Below are positions 42,836 through 51,540 of a stretch of DNA of 64,000 nt, piece after piece. Every line of letters starts with the position of its first letter. Position 1 is the stretch's first letter. The position numbers were made by a program, and so were the translations under genes. The DNA comes from DASQZK01 sp963771005. Its GTDB lineage: Bacteria; Bacteroidota; Bacteroidia; Bacteroidales; GCA-2748055. The notes beneath the pieces were generated by a model, which saw only the letters and a program-made list of their open reading frames with translations, was not told where the DNA came from and searched no databases. The DNA is taken from NCBI GenBank assembly GCA_963771005.1, contig CAVYRO010000005.1, forward strand, positions 62,001 to 126,000, read 5' to 3'.

Positions 42836-43124
42836 GTGGTGCGTTTGTCTTTATTTTCGTTAATATTTCTTGCTTGTCTTTTCTCTCTTCTTCAATGTCA
42901 TAATCATCTTGAAGTCCAAGCCAAAATTTTGCAGTTGTCCCGAAATATGAGGAAAATCTCAATGCGGTATCAGCCGTTATCCTCCGTTTTCCTTTAATAA
43001 TCTGTGAAATACGAGTCTGTGGCATCTCTGTATCCTTTGATAATCTGTAAGCAGTAATCTCAAGAGGACGTAAAAACTCTTCAAGTAAAATCTCTCCTGG
43101 ATGTATGTTTGCTAATCTGTCCAT
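42831..43124 (-). CDS. higA: HigA-family antitoxin
   Basis: A 97-residue XRE-type DNA-binding antitoxin. HPGEILLEEFLRPLEITAYRL is the family start, and RISQIIKGKRRITADTALR is the helix-turn-helix. It lies 19 bp after the toxin gene, the usual HigB-HigA order. Its stop codon is formed by the end of the IS91-like element (TTATTGTGG on the plus strand), so the last few residues may differ from the original. It neutralises the toxin and represses the operon in known systems. Confidence 0.92.
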   Translation of the reverse strand: MDRLANIHPGEILLEEFLRPLEITAYRLSKDTEMPQTRISQIIKGKRRITADTALRFSSYFGTTAKFWLGLQDDYDIEEERKDKQEILTKIKTNAPQ

Positions 43125-43143
43125 TTTTTAATCCTCCAATTTT

Positions 43144-43419
43144 TTAATGATAATCAAATATCTCAACATCGTGTGCATTATTATCGATCCACCTAAATAC
43201 TATTCTCCATTGGTCATTAATCCTGATACTATAAAAATCTGAACCTTTTAATTTCTCAAGTCTGTTGGATGGAGGTATTCTCAAATCAGACCAATTTTGG
43301 GAGTTATTAATCATTCTCAATTTTCTCCGTCCAATTTGCTGTATCTCAATCGGCGTCTTTTTTACTCGTTCTCCATTCCATATATTCGCGGTATCCTTTG
43401 AACCAAATGAAACAATCAT
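43144..43419 (-). CDS. higB: HigB-type toxin (RelE/ParE superfamily)
   Basis: A 91-residue ribosome-dependent mRNA interferase-like protein: KTPIEIQQIGRRKLRMINNS, DLRIPPSNRLEKLKG, FYSIRINDQWRIVFRW and a terminal VEIFDYH. These are the standard positions of the HigB/Plasmid-maintenance killer family, including the basic catalytic strand residues. It is first in a two-gene minus-strand unit, preceded upstream by the attC-like palindrome 43504-43636. Confidence 0.92.
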   Translation of the reverse strand: MIVSFGSKDTANIWNGERVKKTPIEIQQIGRRKLRMINNSQNWSDLRIPPSNRLEKLKGSDFYSIRINDQWRIVFRWIDNNAHDVEIFDYH

Positions 43420-43503
43420 ACTTTCATTTTACATTACTAACGTCAAAGATAACTATATGTTTTGAATCGTCAATTCATTTTCGGGACGTTTTTTCAAATG
43501 CAC

Positions 43504-43636
43504 CACAACGATTAACAATATGAAACGGTTGGGTTTTCGGGCCACGTTCCTGTCCCACGAGGAAAAAAAAGATGTGAGAACCAAACGCACACAATCCACT
43601 GAACCCCCACTGTTTTATATTGCGTATTGGGCAACG
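43504..43636 (-). other. attC-like site A1
   Basis: A 133-bp imperfect palindrome. The ends are CACAACG and GGGCAACG. Inner arms such as CAATATGAAACGGTTGGG face ACTGTTTTATATTG with CCCCC. It lies between the lipoprotein gene and higB. The central part is shared with site A10. Confidence 0.75.
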
Positions 43637-43639
43637 TAA

Positions 43640-44152
43640 TCATTTGTCTTCTTCTAAAATTTTTTGTTTTTCCTTTTCATATTCTTCTTGAGTCAATATT
43701 TTTTCATCCAAAAGTTTTTTTAATTCTCTTAGTCTGTCCGCTTTTGATTCGGTATTATTTTGTACTTGATTATCAATCTCTGTTTTATTATTATCTGTCA
43801 ATGGCGTTAACTCATATGTGTGTGTAGGATTATATTTCATCGTCCACAAGAATGGAACTAAAAAAAATACCCCACCTATTATAGCTCCCACATCTGCTTG
43901 CTCGCTTCTCGTAAACATTGTATTCATCGGTTCGTAACCTTCATTCTCAATTTTGACAGAAGTCACGCTTCCAACAATTTTTGTATCAGAATATGTATAT
44001 GGTGTCGTTCCTGCTGGTTGTCCATCAATATAAATCTTTGCACCTGCCGGAGTTGATTGAATCATTGTTGTACTAACACAACTAGTTGTCGCAAGTATTA
44101 ATGTTGCTAAGAACACAGAAACTACTTTTGTTCTAATAGAATGATCTTTCAT
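43640..44152 (-). CDS. PEGA-domain lipoprotein with C-terminal SHOCT segment
   Basis: A 170-residue lipoprotein with a signal ending LATTSC. Residues about 30-85 are a PEGA domain (IQSTPAGAKIYIDGQPAGTTPYTY). A hydrophobic segment (VGAIIGGVFFLVPFLW) follows, then a polar linker. The end is a SHOCT motif (DRLRELKKLLDEKILTQEEYEKEKQKIL). Such modular lipoproteins are common in Bacteroidota with unknown function. It ends 3 bp before the attC-like site, as expected for a cassette gene. Confidence 0.85.
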   Translation of the reverse strand: MKDHSIRTKVVSVFLATLILATTSCVSTTMIQSTPAGAKIYIDGQPAGTTPYTYSDTKIVGSVTSVKIENEGYEPMNTMFTRSEQADVGAIIGGVFFLVPFLWTMKYNPTHTYELTPLTDNNKTEIDNQVQNNTESKADRLRELKKLLDEKILTQEEYEKEKQKILEEDK

Positions 44153-44885
44153 GTTATTTCTTTTAAGTTTATAATGTTTGTTTAATAAATTCTCAATAAT
44201 TATCCTAAATATTACGTATAATATCTTGTGCCAAGAAGTTATATTTTCCTTTCTAAACCCACTCTATCCATCTTCAAAAGATAAAAACTACCTGTTTTCA
44301 TACCAAAAACCCTCTCCGTTCCTACGAACCACTTTTCGAACTTTTATAATCTCTAAAATAAAAGTAGCAAAATATTTCAATTTCAGAGCGGTACAGCAGG
44401 ATTTTTTACCAATCCCCCGCATTGCTTTATCCCCGGAGTTTCACCGAAGGCCGTCGAACCTTTATTCCATGGCTTGAAAAATAAGTCATTGGGTTAGGAA
44501 CTCGTCTATGGTCTGTATTTTTATCAGGATGTGATAAGCCCCAATTATTCGGATACGTATCAAAATTAAATTTCATGTCCTCCTGTACTTCTTTTTGCAG
44601 GTCAATGCATGGTTTTCTGTGGCCCTGATAACTATATCAGTGCAAACTCCTTTGTCAACCGGAACATCACCATTGGGGCAGGTAGTTACTTTGCCGGTTG
44701 GATCACACGTAACTTTTTGTATGGTAGGAACAAATGCAGGATCAGCAGGCCATGTCTTCCCTTCTCTCCTTACTGGAAAAAAGAGCAAAAAATCAGCGTG
44801 CCGATCTGAAAAAAAAATCGATATTCCTGTTTTTAATGTGGATTGACTATATTTAATCTGACATTCCATCAAACAGCAGACGAAC
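44153..44885. other. Gap without a supported gene
   Basis: Several open frames exist but none has recognisable content. The minus-strand frame at 44573-44760 ends in a Cys-rich tail (KVTCDPTGKVTTCPNG), perhaps a fragment of a small secreted protein. No attC-like palindrome or IS end is seen here. Confidence 0.5.
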
Positions 44886-46472
44886 ATGGTTAACCGGAGA
44901 AGTTTCATTAAAAATACCGGCCTGGGTATGGCCGGGCTTAGTTTTTTACCTGTTATGAAGGCCGCCGGTTTGAATGATAGGATCACGGGCCCGTTTGTCT
45001 TACCACGAAGCACGCCCGAGAAACAGGGTATTTCTTCCATGGTCATTCAACAATTCCTGGACGCGGTGGCAACCAGCGGCCAGGAGTTCCACAGTCTGAT
45101 GATACTGAGGCACGGGAACGTTGTGGCCGAATGCTGGTGGGACCCTTATTCCGCGGAACACAGGCAACAGTTGTATTCAGCCAGCAAGAGTTTTACCAGC
45201 ACCGCCATCGGTTTCGCTGTCTCAGAAGGCTACCTGACGGTGGACGATCCCGTTATTACGTTTTTCCCCGATATGCTGCCGGACAATGTCAGTGAAAACC
45301 TCTCCAACCTCAGGGTTAAACATCTCCTGACCATGTCGGTTGGTCATGCCCATGATTCTATCATGACACTCGAAGCCTCGCCGGAGGGCGTTCCGTGGGA
45401 AAAGACGTTTTTAAGCATCCCTGTGGAATTTGAGCCGGGATCACGGTTTTTATATAATTCAGGGGCGAGTTTCATGTTGAGCGCCATCGTTAAACGTGTC
45501 ACCGGTTATTCGGCCCATGAATACCTGCACCCGCGCTTGTACGAACCACTTGACATTGCCGATTCCACATGGACAGAAAATTTTGAAGGTATTAATATGG
45601 GGGCATCGCACCTGCGGATGAAAACCGAAAACCTCGCAAAATTTGGCCAGTTGTTTTTACAGCAAGGAACATGGAACGGGAAAAAGGTGATCAGCAAAGA
45701 ATGGGTTTCAAGGGCTTCGTCAAAACAGATTGAAAACGGCCATAACGACAGTAGCTGGGGATTTGGTTACGGATACCAGTTCTGGATGAATCCTCCCGGC
45801 GGGTTTCGTGCCGATGGAGCTTTCGGACAGTTCAGCATGGTTTTCCCGGATCAGGATGCAGTGGTCGCCATTACCAGTGAAAGTACCGACACCGCAACAA
45901 CCATGCAGATGGTTTGGGATATCCTGGTCCCGGGCATGAAGATCGCACCGTTACCTCCTGCAGAAACAGAAATGAAACAACTTCAACAAAACAGTAAGGA
46001 GCTAAAATACATTCCGCCACAAATGAATGCGTATTCCCCGATCGCTCCAAAAATCTCGGGAAAGGAATTTGTTCTTGAGGACAATCCCTTCAACGCAAAA
46101 TCAGTATCGTTCCTGTTTGATGAAGAAGATAATACCTGCCTTTTCACACTAAAAGAAGATGGCAAACCCGACATAAATATTAAACACGGAATGAATTCCT
46201 GGATCAGGGAGGGGAATTACAAACCACGGCCTCATTCCCTGTTTTCGCTTCGCCGCATCGATTTTGACTCGATCGTAGCCGCCAGCGCTACCTGGAAAGA
46301 TAAGAAAACCCTGGTGCTCACCTGGCGTTTCATAGAAACGGTTCACGGGGACACGCTTACCTGCGTTTTTGACAACGACAGTGTGACCCTTGATTTTTTA
46401 TTCAGTATAGCAAAGTTACGCAATGAAAAGGATGGCAGGAATCCTGTTTCAGGCTGGATGAAAACAGCTTAG
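44886..46472 (+). CDS. Exported serine hydrolase, beta-lactamase (class C-like) family
   Basis: A 528-residue protein with a Tat-type signal (MVNRRSFIKNTGLGMAGLSF). The catalytic SxxK is SASKSFTS, the YxN motif is YNSGAS, and GYGYQFWMNP with DGAFGQFSMV lie in the C-terminal half of the domain. A C-terminal extension of about 150 residues follows. Members are esterases, D-aminopeptidases or PBP-like hydrolases more often than antibiotic resistance enzymes. It is the only complete non-IS gene on the plus strand in the right-hand island, opposite to the cassette genes, so it is probably not a cassette. Confidence 0.9.
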   Translation: MVNRRSFIKNTGLGMAGLSFLPVMKAAGLNDRITGPFVLPRSTPEKQGISSMVIQQFLDAVATSGQEFHSLMILRHGNVVAECWWDPYSAEHRQQLYSASKSFTSTAIGFAVSEGYLTVDDPVITFFPDMLPDNVSENLSNLRVKHLLTMSVGHAHDSIMTLEASPEGVPWEKTFLSIPVEFEPGSRFLYNSGASFMLSAIVKRVTGYSAHEYLHPRLYEPLDIADSTWTENFEGINMGASHLRMKTENLAKFGQLFLQQGTWNGKKVISKEWVSRASSKQIENGHNDSSWGFGYGYQFWMNPPGGFRADGAFGQFSMVFPDQDAVVAITSESTDTATTMQMVWDILVPGMKIAPLPPAETEMKQLQQNSKELKYIPPQMNAYSPIAPKISGKEFVLEDNPFNAKSVSFLFDEEDNTCLFTLKEDGKPDINIKHGMNSWIREGNYKPRPHSLFSLRRIDFDSIVAASATWKDKKTLVLTWRFIETVHGDTLTCVFDNDSVTLDFLFSIAKLRNEKDGRNPVSGWMKTA

Positions 46473-46723
46473 CGTAGGTATAATATCTGGCCCCAAACGC
46501 TTTGATTTCTCAATCCGTTCAAATCACTGGCTTACCTTCTTCACAAAGAACAACCGTTTTTTAAACTTTCTTATCAAAGAACTTTAATGTCTTATATCTA
46601 ATCCCGATAAAACATCGGGATTCTCGAAACTCCATAGTTGATGTTCCGCGGGATGTAGTTCAACTGGTGCTTCATACTGGGTTCCCGGGATACCGGGACA
46701 GGCATTTCAGACCGTATGAAGCC
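46473..46723 (+). mobile_element. Divergent IS91-like 3' end remnant
   Basis: The hairpin ATCCCGATAAAACATCGGGAT, then GATGTAGTTCAACTGGTGC and TATGAAGCCCTAATTATTGG, parallel the end of the IS91-like copies (GTGTAGTTCAACATGGAC ... GAGTCCTATTTATT). It is a related but different subtype. No transposase is left. Its last bases form the stop codon of the next minus-strand gene. Confidence 0.5.
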
Positions 46724-46882
46724 CTAATTATTGGTGTACGTGCCTTTTTTAGAGGTCTTTTTATTTTTTCTTTTCTCTTTGTCAGCCTTAATGAAATCAC
46801 TAATCATTTTTTTCTCTTTATCTGTTAAAGGACGAGGGTCAACAAAGAAATCTACATCTAATGGTTCACCAATCAATCCCAT
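46724..46882 (-). CDS. 52-residue basic protein, partner of a GNAT-like gene
   Basis: MGLIGEPLDVDFFVDPRPLT then KEKKMISDFIKADKEKRK. It shares LDVDF, LT-x-x-E and IS-x-FI with the 52-residue product at 55604-55762. Both genes have the same length and both directly follow a GNAT-like gene (gaps of 5 and 4 bp). No known domain. A toxin-antitoxin style partner role is possible but unproven. Its stop comes from the IS end. Confidence 0.65.
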   Translation of the reverse strand: MGLIGEPLDVDFFVDPRPLTDKEKKMISDFIKADKEKRKNKKTSKKGTYTNN

Positions 46883-46887
46883 ATTAT

Positions 46888-47203
46888 TCAATTTTTAAAA
46901 TATTTATCAATCAACTTTAGTGCAGCATCTGTATTGATGACCATCAATTGTCCACCTACACGAATCGCTCCAAGGGTCTTTTGGTAATGCTGCAATCAAT
47001 TGTGATTTTGCTGTAAATGAAACATATCCCTCAAATCCACGATGAAATGAAACCCGACAAATGAATGCAACAAGGTTTCCAGGTACTCCTGGATACACTT
47101 TGTTTGGTCCAAGATTAAATGGAGCACTCTCAATCAGGTGCATATCATCGGCATACCTTTCAAAAGGCTTCTCCCGATGATTATTTCTCCATCCACTTAT
47201 CAA
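46888..47203 (-). pseudogene. GNAT-like protein, frameshifted and 5' truncated
   Basis: It reads MHLIESAPFNLGPNKVYPGV, then GNLVAFICRVSFHRGFEGYV and AKSQLIAALPK in one frame. After a shift at about 46970 it continues as TLGAIRVGGQLMVINTDAAL to a stop at 46888. The protein at 55767-56300 is the intact homologue (HLVESAPFNKGKSKMYSGVP). The 80 or so N-terminal residues are missing, cut near the end of the serine hydrolase gene at 47236. Confidence 0.75.
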
Positions 47204-47235
47204 ACCCTACATGAAGGTACAGGTTTGCCAGCCGT

Positions 47236-48474
47236 TTATTTCTTTGTTGAAAAATCGTATGGAATGTAATTTTCCCATTGCCAGGGCAGGTATTTATCTG
47301 CAATGGCTGTTTCCAGGAGTTGCTTAAAGATGCTTTCCCCGTTATCGCTATTAGTCATAATCAGAATTCCTATTTTTCTACGTGTGAAGATCACTGAATA
47401 ATGCTGAAAACCGCTGCCATGACCTTCTTTAAAGGCTCCCCAGCCATAGGGAGTTTTATATAGTCCCCACCCCAGACCATAACTTAGTTGGATTCCATCA
47501 TTCATTGTAGAATCCTTCAGTGCCAGCGGACCAAATTGTCTCAGGCTGCGTATCCGGACCTGGGGCGTGAACATTTCATCCCTTGTTTTTTCATTGATAA
47601 TTTCGTTATTCATCACCCCGGTCATAAACCGGGCATAATCCTCCGGCGTTGTTTCCAGGGTACTGGCACTACGGGCTGCATTGTCTTTGTCTTTTGGCAG
47701 AACTTTCTGATTTGTATCATGGCCAAAACAGTAATCATTCTCAAATCGTGGTTGCCAGGTATAAGATGATGTCTTCATTCCCAGGGGACCGAATACTATC
47801 TTATGAGCCAAAGAATCCAAAGGTTTTTTCAGCATTTTTTCCACGACTACCTGTAGAAATACCATTCCCTCACCCGAATACTGGTAACGTGTTCCCGGTT
47901 CTCTTTCAACGTGCAATTGATGATTCGGCTGAAACCATCGCCAGTTAGGAAATCCAGAGGTATGGTCAAGGCACATACGGGCGGTGATTTTACGGTAAAG
48001 GCTGTCATCTTTCAGACTACTGTAGTCTTCATGCCAGGCTTTTGTGGTGACTTGTGGATAGTCATATATGGGTTTTGGCAGATAATCCTGAAGTGGCTTA
48101 TCCAGGTCCAACCGGCCCTCCTGGATCAGTTTCATGACCAGTACCGAAAATACGGCCTTACTCAGAGATGCACCATAAAATTCCGTATCGGTGTGAAGAG
48201 GTTCCCCGGTATCGGCATTCTTATAACCGAAAGCCCTCTCATATACGGGCTTATTGTCGTTGAATACGGTAACTACCATGCCCGTTACATGAGCCGCTTT
48301 CATTAGCGTGTCTATTTCGGCGGTGAGTTTCGCTGCAGATATGGTTGAATTATCAAGCCGACGGATCGTCTGCGAGACGGCAGGTTGGCAAGTGGGTAAA
48401 ATTGCAAAGAGAACAACTACTGGCCCTAAGAACTGGATCTGGAACCTGAATATGAGATATTTAAAAGCTTTCAT
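47236..48474 (-). CDS. Exported serine hydrolase, beta-lactamase family
   Basis: A 412-residue protein with a signal peptide (MKAFKYLIFRFQIQFLGPVV, cleavage near AVSQ). The SxxK motif is ASLSKAVF, the second motif is YQYSGEGM (Tyr at the YxN position) and the third is GHGSGFQHY. It is typical of exported class C-like esterases/PBP-like hydrolases. It is on the cassette strand but flanked by a truncated gene and a group II intron fragment rather than attC sites. It is not closely similar to the protein at 44886-46472. Confidence 0.9.
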   Translation of the reverse strand: MKAFKYLIFRFQIQFLGPVVVLFAILPTCQPAVSQTIRRLDNSTISAAKLTAEIDTLMKAAHVTGMVVTVFNDNKPVYERAFGYKNADTGEPLHTDTEFYGASLSKAVFSVLVMKLIQEGRLDLDKPLQDYLPKPIYDYPQVTTKAWHEDYSSLKDDSLYRKITARMCLDHTSGFPNWRWFQPNHQLHVEREPGTRYQYSGEGMVFLQVVVEKMLKKPLDSLAHKIVFGPLGMKTSSYTWQPRFENDYCFGHDTNQKVLPKDKDNAARSASTLETTPEDYARFMTGVMNNEIINEKTRDEMFTPQVRIRSLRQFGPLALKDSTMNDGIQLSYGLGWGLYKTPYGWGAFKEGHGSGFQHYSVIFTRRKIGILIMTNSDNGESIFKQLLETAIADKYLPWQWENYIPYDFSTKK

Positions 48475-48584
48475 GAGGTGTCAGGATTATTAAATTGTCC
48501 ACAGACCACCAAAAAACAATGACAATTTGTGAATGTTTACATTATCAATCCTTTTGTTGATGATTCCTAAGAAAGCCATACCCC

Positions 48585-49122
48585 ATTATTAATTCTGAAA
48601 GGGTCTGTTCAAAGCATTATCTCAGTCCGGGAAACTGCTCCTTAATCCGTTTTAGCCAGTTATACGCTACCAATTTTGACTCATTCATCAAAGTCATCCT
48701 CTTTGTGAGTTGTTCCATGTTATGATCCTGTATAACTTGCCCCCTTCGCTCCACTGTCCATTACAAACATTTCTTTACTGCTACGGGGCAATCCGTCCCT
48801 GCATAACTCATCGGTATTATGGCCTCTGGGGTGTGCCCATTGTGCCCTTCCCTTTACATTGTCAATGCAGGTTCCCGAGTTCCGTAACTAAGCCCGGATA
48901 AAGTTCATGCCGCCTGAATGACGCCCATCGTATAACCAGTAATCAGGTCCCCGTTATACTAATCACTGCATCACATACTCTACAGCTTTTGATGGAGAAT
49001 AGCGCACTTCCCGACACCTCATCAGCGGTTCATTTTCGTTCATCTCCTTTATCCATACCTGACCATACTCGTGGCATAGCCTTTTCCTAAACGCTCAGCA
49101 CCCTGGCTCTTTACCAAAGCAC
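48585..49122 (-). ncRNA. Group II intron fragment (5' ribozyme part)
   Basis: On the minus strand the DNA shows conserved group II intron words in order: GAGCCAGGGTGCTGAGCG, GATGAACGAAAATGAACCGC, CTGATGAGGTGTCGGGAAG, TTACGGAACTCGGGAACC, CCCAGAGGCCA and GTGGAGCGAAGGGGG. A short frame follows (MEQLTKRMTLMNES), where an intron-encoded protein usually starts. Domains V/VI and the reverse transcriptase are missing. The 5' end is placed at the GTGC near 49122, approximately. Confidence 0.7.
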
Positions 49123-49242
49123 CTTTAGGCGGTTTGCTGCCCTCGCCTGAACAGACGACAGCGGTGGGTCAACCTTACAAATGGTCTCCACCATCTCAAT
49201 TACAGCATGCAGAACTTTTCTTTGCCGATGTTCTGCTTCTCG

Positions 49243-49360
49243 GCACACTATGGTGTCGTGCGGGATTACGAAGCGATAACTTATCAGTTTACACCGACTT
49301 TTTTTACGAGCCACAAACTCTCGAACACCTCTGAAACCCGCATGCACTATACCATGTGTA
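49243..49360 (-). other. attC-like site A2
   Basis: A 118-bp palindrome. The left arm CACTATGGTGTCGTGCGGG faces the right arm CCCGCATGCACTATACCATG. The loop contains TTTTTTTACGAGCCACAAAC. Its right half is repeated at 50411-50470 and it is related to A4. Confidence 0.8.
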
Positions 49361-50410
49361 TGTATGGTTTTAATTTATTCTTCTCCTAAATATCTGTGGA
49401 TCTATCAATATGCCAAGTACATTACTCTAAACTATTAGGAGTAAACCATATATTCCGGTTAAGGTATTTTCACTTTTTAAAAGAAATATTACATTATGAC
49501 TTTATATATCATCCACAGTTGCTGTAAAGTTTAAGTATAATATTGTCTTCTTTTATTCTCTCTTTTGATAATATCTATATTTTCAATATCTGAAAAATGT
49601 ATTTCAACTTCATTCAATATACCATATCTGAGCATCCATGACTTCTGAATAAAACAAAATCTGTCTTTTGAATAATGATTTTGCATATCCATAGACTTGA
49701 ATAGCAGTATATGAACTTAATCCTATAAATATCCATGAAATAACAATATTCCAATGTTGAAAGGAGCAAGTGAAAAACGAATATTTCAATACCGATTAAG
49801 TAATACAAAAGCATAAATTATAGCATGAATTCCACTTTTATTATGATATGTATATTAATACTCTTTCATTTCCCTTGATTTCCAGTTTACAAATCCATAA
49901 TAAAACAAAGCAATTCTCAATCACAAAAGTCATCACTAATTTTTTAGGCGTGAAATTCATAGCAAGTAATCTTCAGAATTGAAAAGGAATCTGAATTCAA
50001 ACTTTATCTATATTTATAATTCTGAAAATGCACTTCAAACTTTAATTTATATAAATGTTACTATGAATATTTCAATGAAAGGTAATATCCATACCTTAAA
50101 CATATTCAAATATTTTTTGATTTTTCTTTTAGTAGTATATAAGTACCAATTAGCAAACTTCTGCTTTCATGATTGGAATTATCAGTAATCTGAGGTATTG
50201 ATTTGTTTCGAATTAAAAGTTTCTAAATCAACGGAACTATAACAGATAAGGTAAATTGTAATTGTTAAGTCTAAAATAGAATTTTTTGATGCAAAACTGG
50301 ATCTCATCAGCAATATCAATATTCCGAAAGAGTATTGATGTCATAATTAATGAGAGAAATCATTTATTCAAAATTATACTTCTCTTCATTTGTTCATTTT
50401 AATGCCTATT
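49361..50410. other. 1-kb AT-rich segment without a gene, between attC-like repeats
   Basis: Very AT-rich, with only short frames of biased composition (such as YILIGIEIFVFHLLLSTLEY-like hydrophobic strings) and no recognised protein. It is bounded by A2 and by a copy of the right half of A2. It may be an ORF-less cassette or a decayed insert. Confidence 0.6.
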
Positions 50411-50470
50411 TTACGAGCCACAAACGCTCGAATACCTCTGAAACCCGCATGCACTATACCATGTGTTGGC
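50411..50470 (-). other. Half attC-like site A3
   Basis: Only the arm next to the RhuM gene is present: TACGAGCCACAAACGCTCG, CTGAAACCCGCATGCACTA and the terminal GTGTTGGC (GCCAACAC on the cassette strand, a good RYYYAAC-type box). The matching arm is absent; AT-rich DNA begins instead. Confidence 0.75.
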
Positions 50471-50480
50471 ATTTCGTGCA

Positions 50481-51473
50481 TTATTCCTCACCTTTCAATC
50501 GTTTAATTTCTTTATCAAAATCAGATGAATAGTATTTATCCTGAATCTTTCTATATTTATCATACTCCTGTTCAGCTTTGAGTTTTGCCTCCAAAAAGCT
50601 AACTTTTCCTTTGTCTTTTAAAATTGGGAAGTTTGACAGTTCCAAAAATTGATGAAGAAAACCAATCCAATCCTGCATATTAGTTGGAATCTGTCTTTCT
50701 GCTCTACTCTCTGCCAAATCAAGATATGCTGAAACAATCCTGTTAAGTTCTTTTATGTGCTGCTCATTTAAGTAGTTTTTTGCTACTGAAATATCTGACT
50801 TTAATATTTTTCCATCAGGTGCATGTTTCCAGTTTGTCAATCCCATGTATAATTTTGCAGCATCGGCTGAAGAATAAATAATCTCAGCAGCAGTTTTACC
50901 AGTAATTGCCCAGTGTAGTTTATTCTGAACGGTTGCAAAAAAATCTTTAGTCAACTTATCTGAATTGTCATAATCAATCGATAAGGCATAAATATCCGTT
51001 ATCTTTTGATAGAATCTTCTTTCACTGGCACGAATCTCTCGAATCCTTTCGAGCAGCTCATCAAAATAATCTTTTCCAAAGTGTTTGCCTTGTTTTAATC
51101 GCTCATCATCTAACACGAATCCTTTTGTAATAAACTCTTTTAGTACCTTAGTTGCCCAAATCCTAAATTTTGTTGCTCTAATTGAATTTACACGATATCC
51201 AACAGCAATGATAGTATCTAAATTGTAAAAAGTTGTCTTGTAATTTTTCCCATCTTCAGCAGTATGTTCCAAAATGGAACTAACTGAATCTTCCTGTAAT
51301 TCTCCAGATTCAAAGATGTTCTTTAAATGTTTTGTAATTGCAGGTCTTTGGACTCCAAATAACTTGGCTATTTTCTTTTGAGTCATCCAAAAGGTCTCGT
51401 CATGATAGAAAACTTCAATTTTTACGTTTCCATCATCAGATTGGTAAAATATGATTTCGGATTCCTTTGCCAC
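50481..51473 (-). CDS. RhuM family protein
   Basis: A 330-residue protein of the virulence RhuM/Bro-N-like family: IIFYQSDDGNVKIEVFYHDE, FWMTQKKIAKLFGVQRPAIT (helix-turn-helix), YRVNSIRATKFRIWATKVL and FGKDYFDELLERIREIRASE are all family marks. These proteins are frequent in mobile DNA and cassette arrays; their biochemical role is unknown. It has full length. It stops 10 bp before the half attC-like site A3, and a group II intron lies 67 bp upstream of its start. Confidence 0.93.
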   Translation of the reverse strand: MAKESEIIFYQSDDGNVKIEVFYHDETFWMTQKKIAKLFGVQRPAITKHLKNIFESGELQEDSVSSILEHTAEDGKNYKTTFYNLDTIIAVGYRVNSIRATKFRIWATKVLKEFITKGFVLDDERLKQGKHFGKDYFDELLERIREIRASERRFYQKITDIYALSIDYDNSDKLTKDFFATVQNKLHWAITGKTAAEIIYSSADAAKLYMGLTNWKHAPDGKILKSDISVAKNYLNEQHIKELNRIVSAYLDLAESRAERQIPTNMQDWIGFLHQFLELSNFPILKDKGKVSFLEAKLKAEQEYDKYRKIQDKYYSSDFDKEIKRLKGEE

Positions 51474-51540
51474 TTAAGTTTTTATCTCAAATATAAACAA
51501 TTTCACCTAGTTTCAAGGTGGTTTCTCAGCATGAATGCCA

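Noticed and set aside
44573..45046. 157-codon minus-strand frame
   Set aside because: Most of it is antisense to the start of the serine hydrolase; only the Cys-rich tail is odd, and too short to call.
49111..49347. 78-codon minus-strand frame over A2 and the intron flank
   Set aside because: It crosses an attC-like palindrome and a group II intron 5' end; no coding signature.
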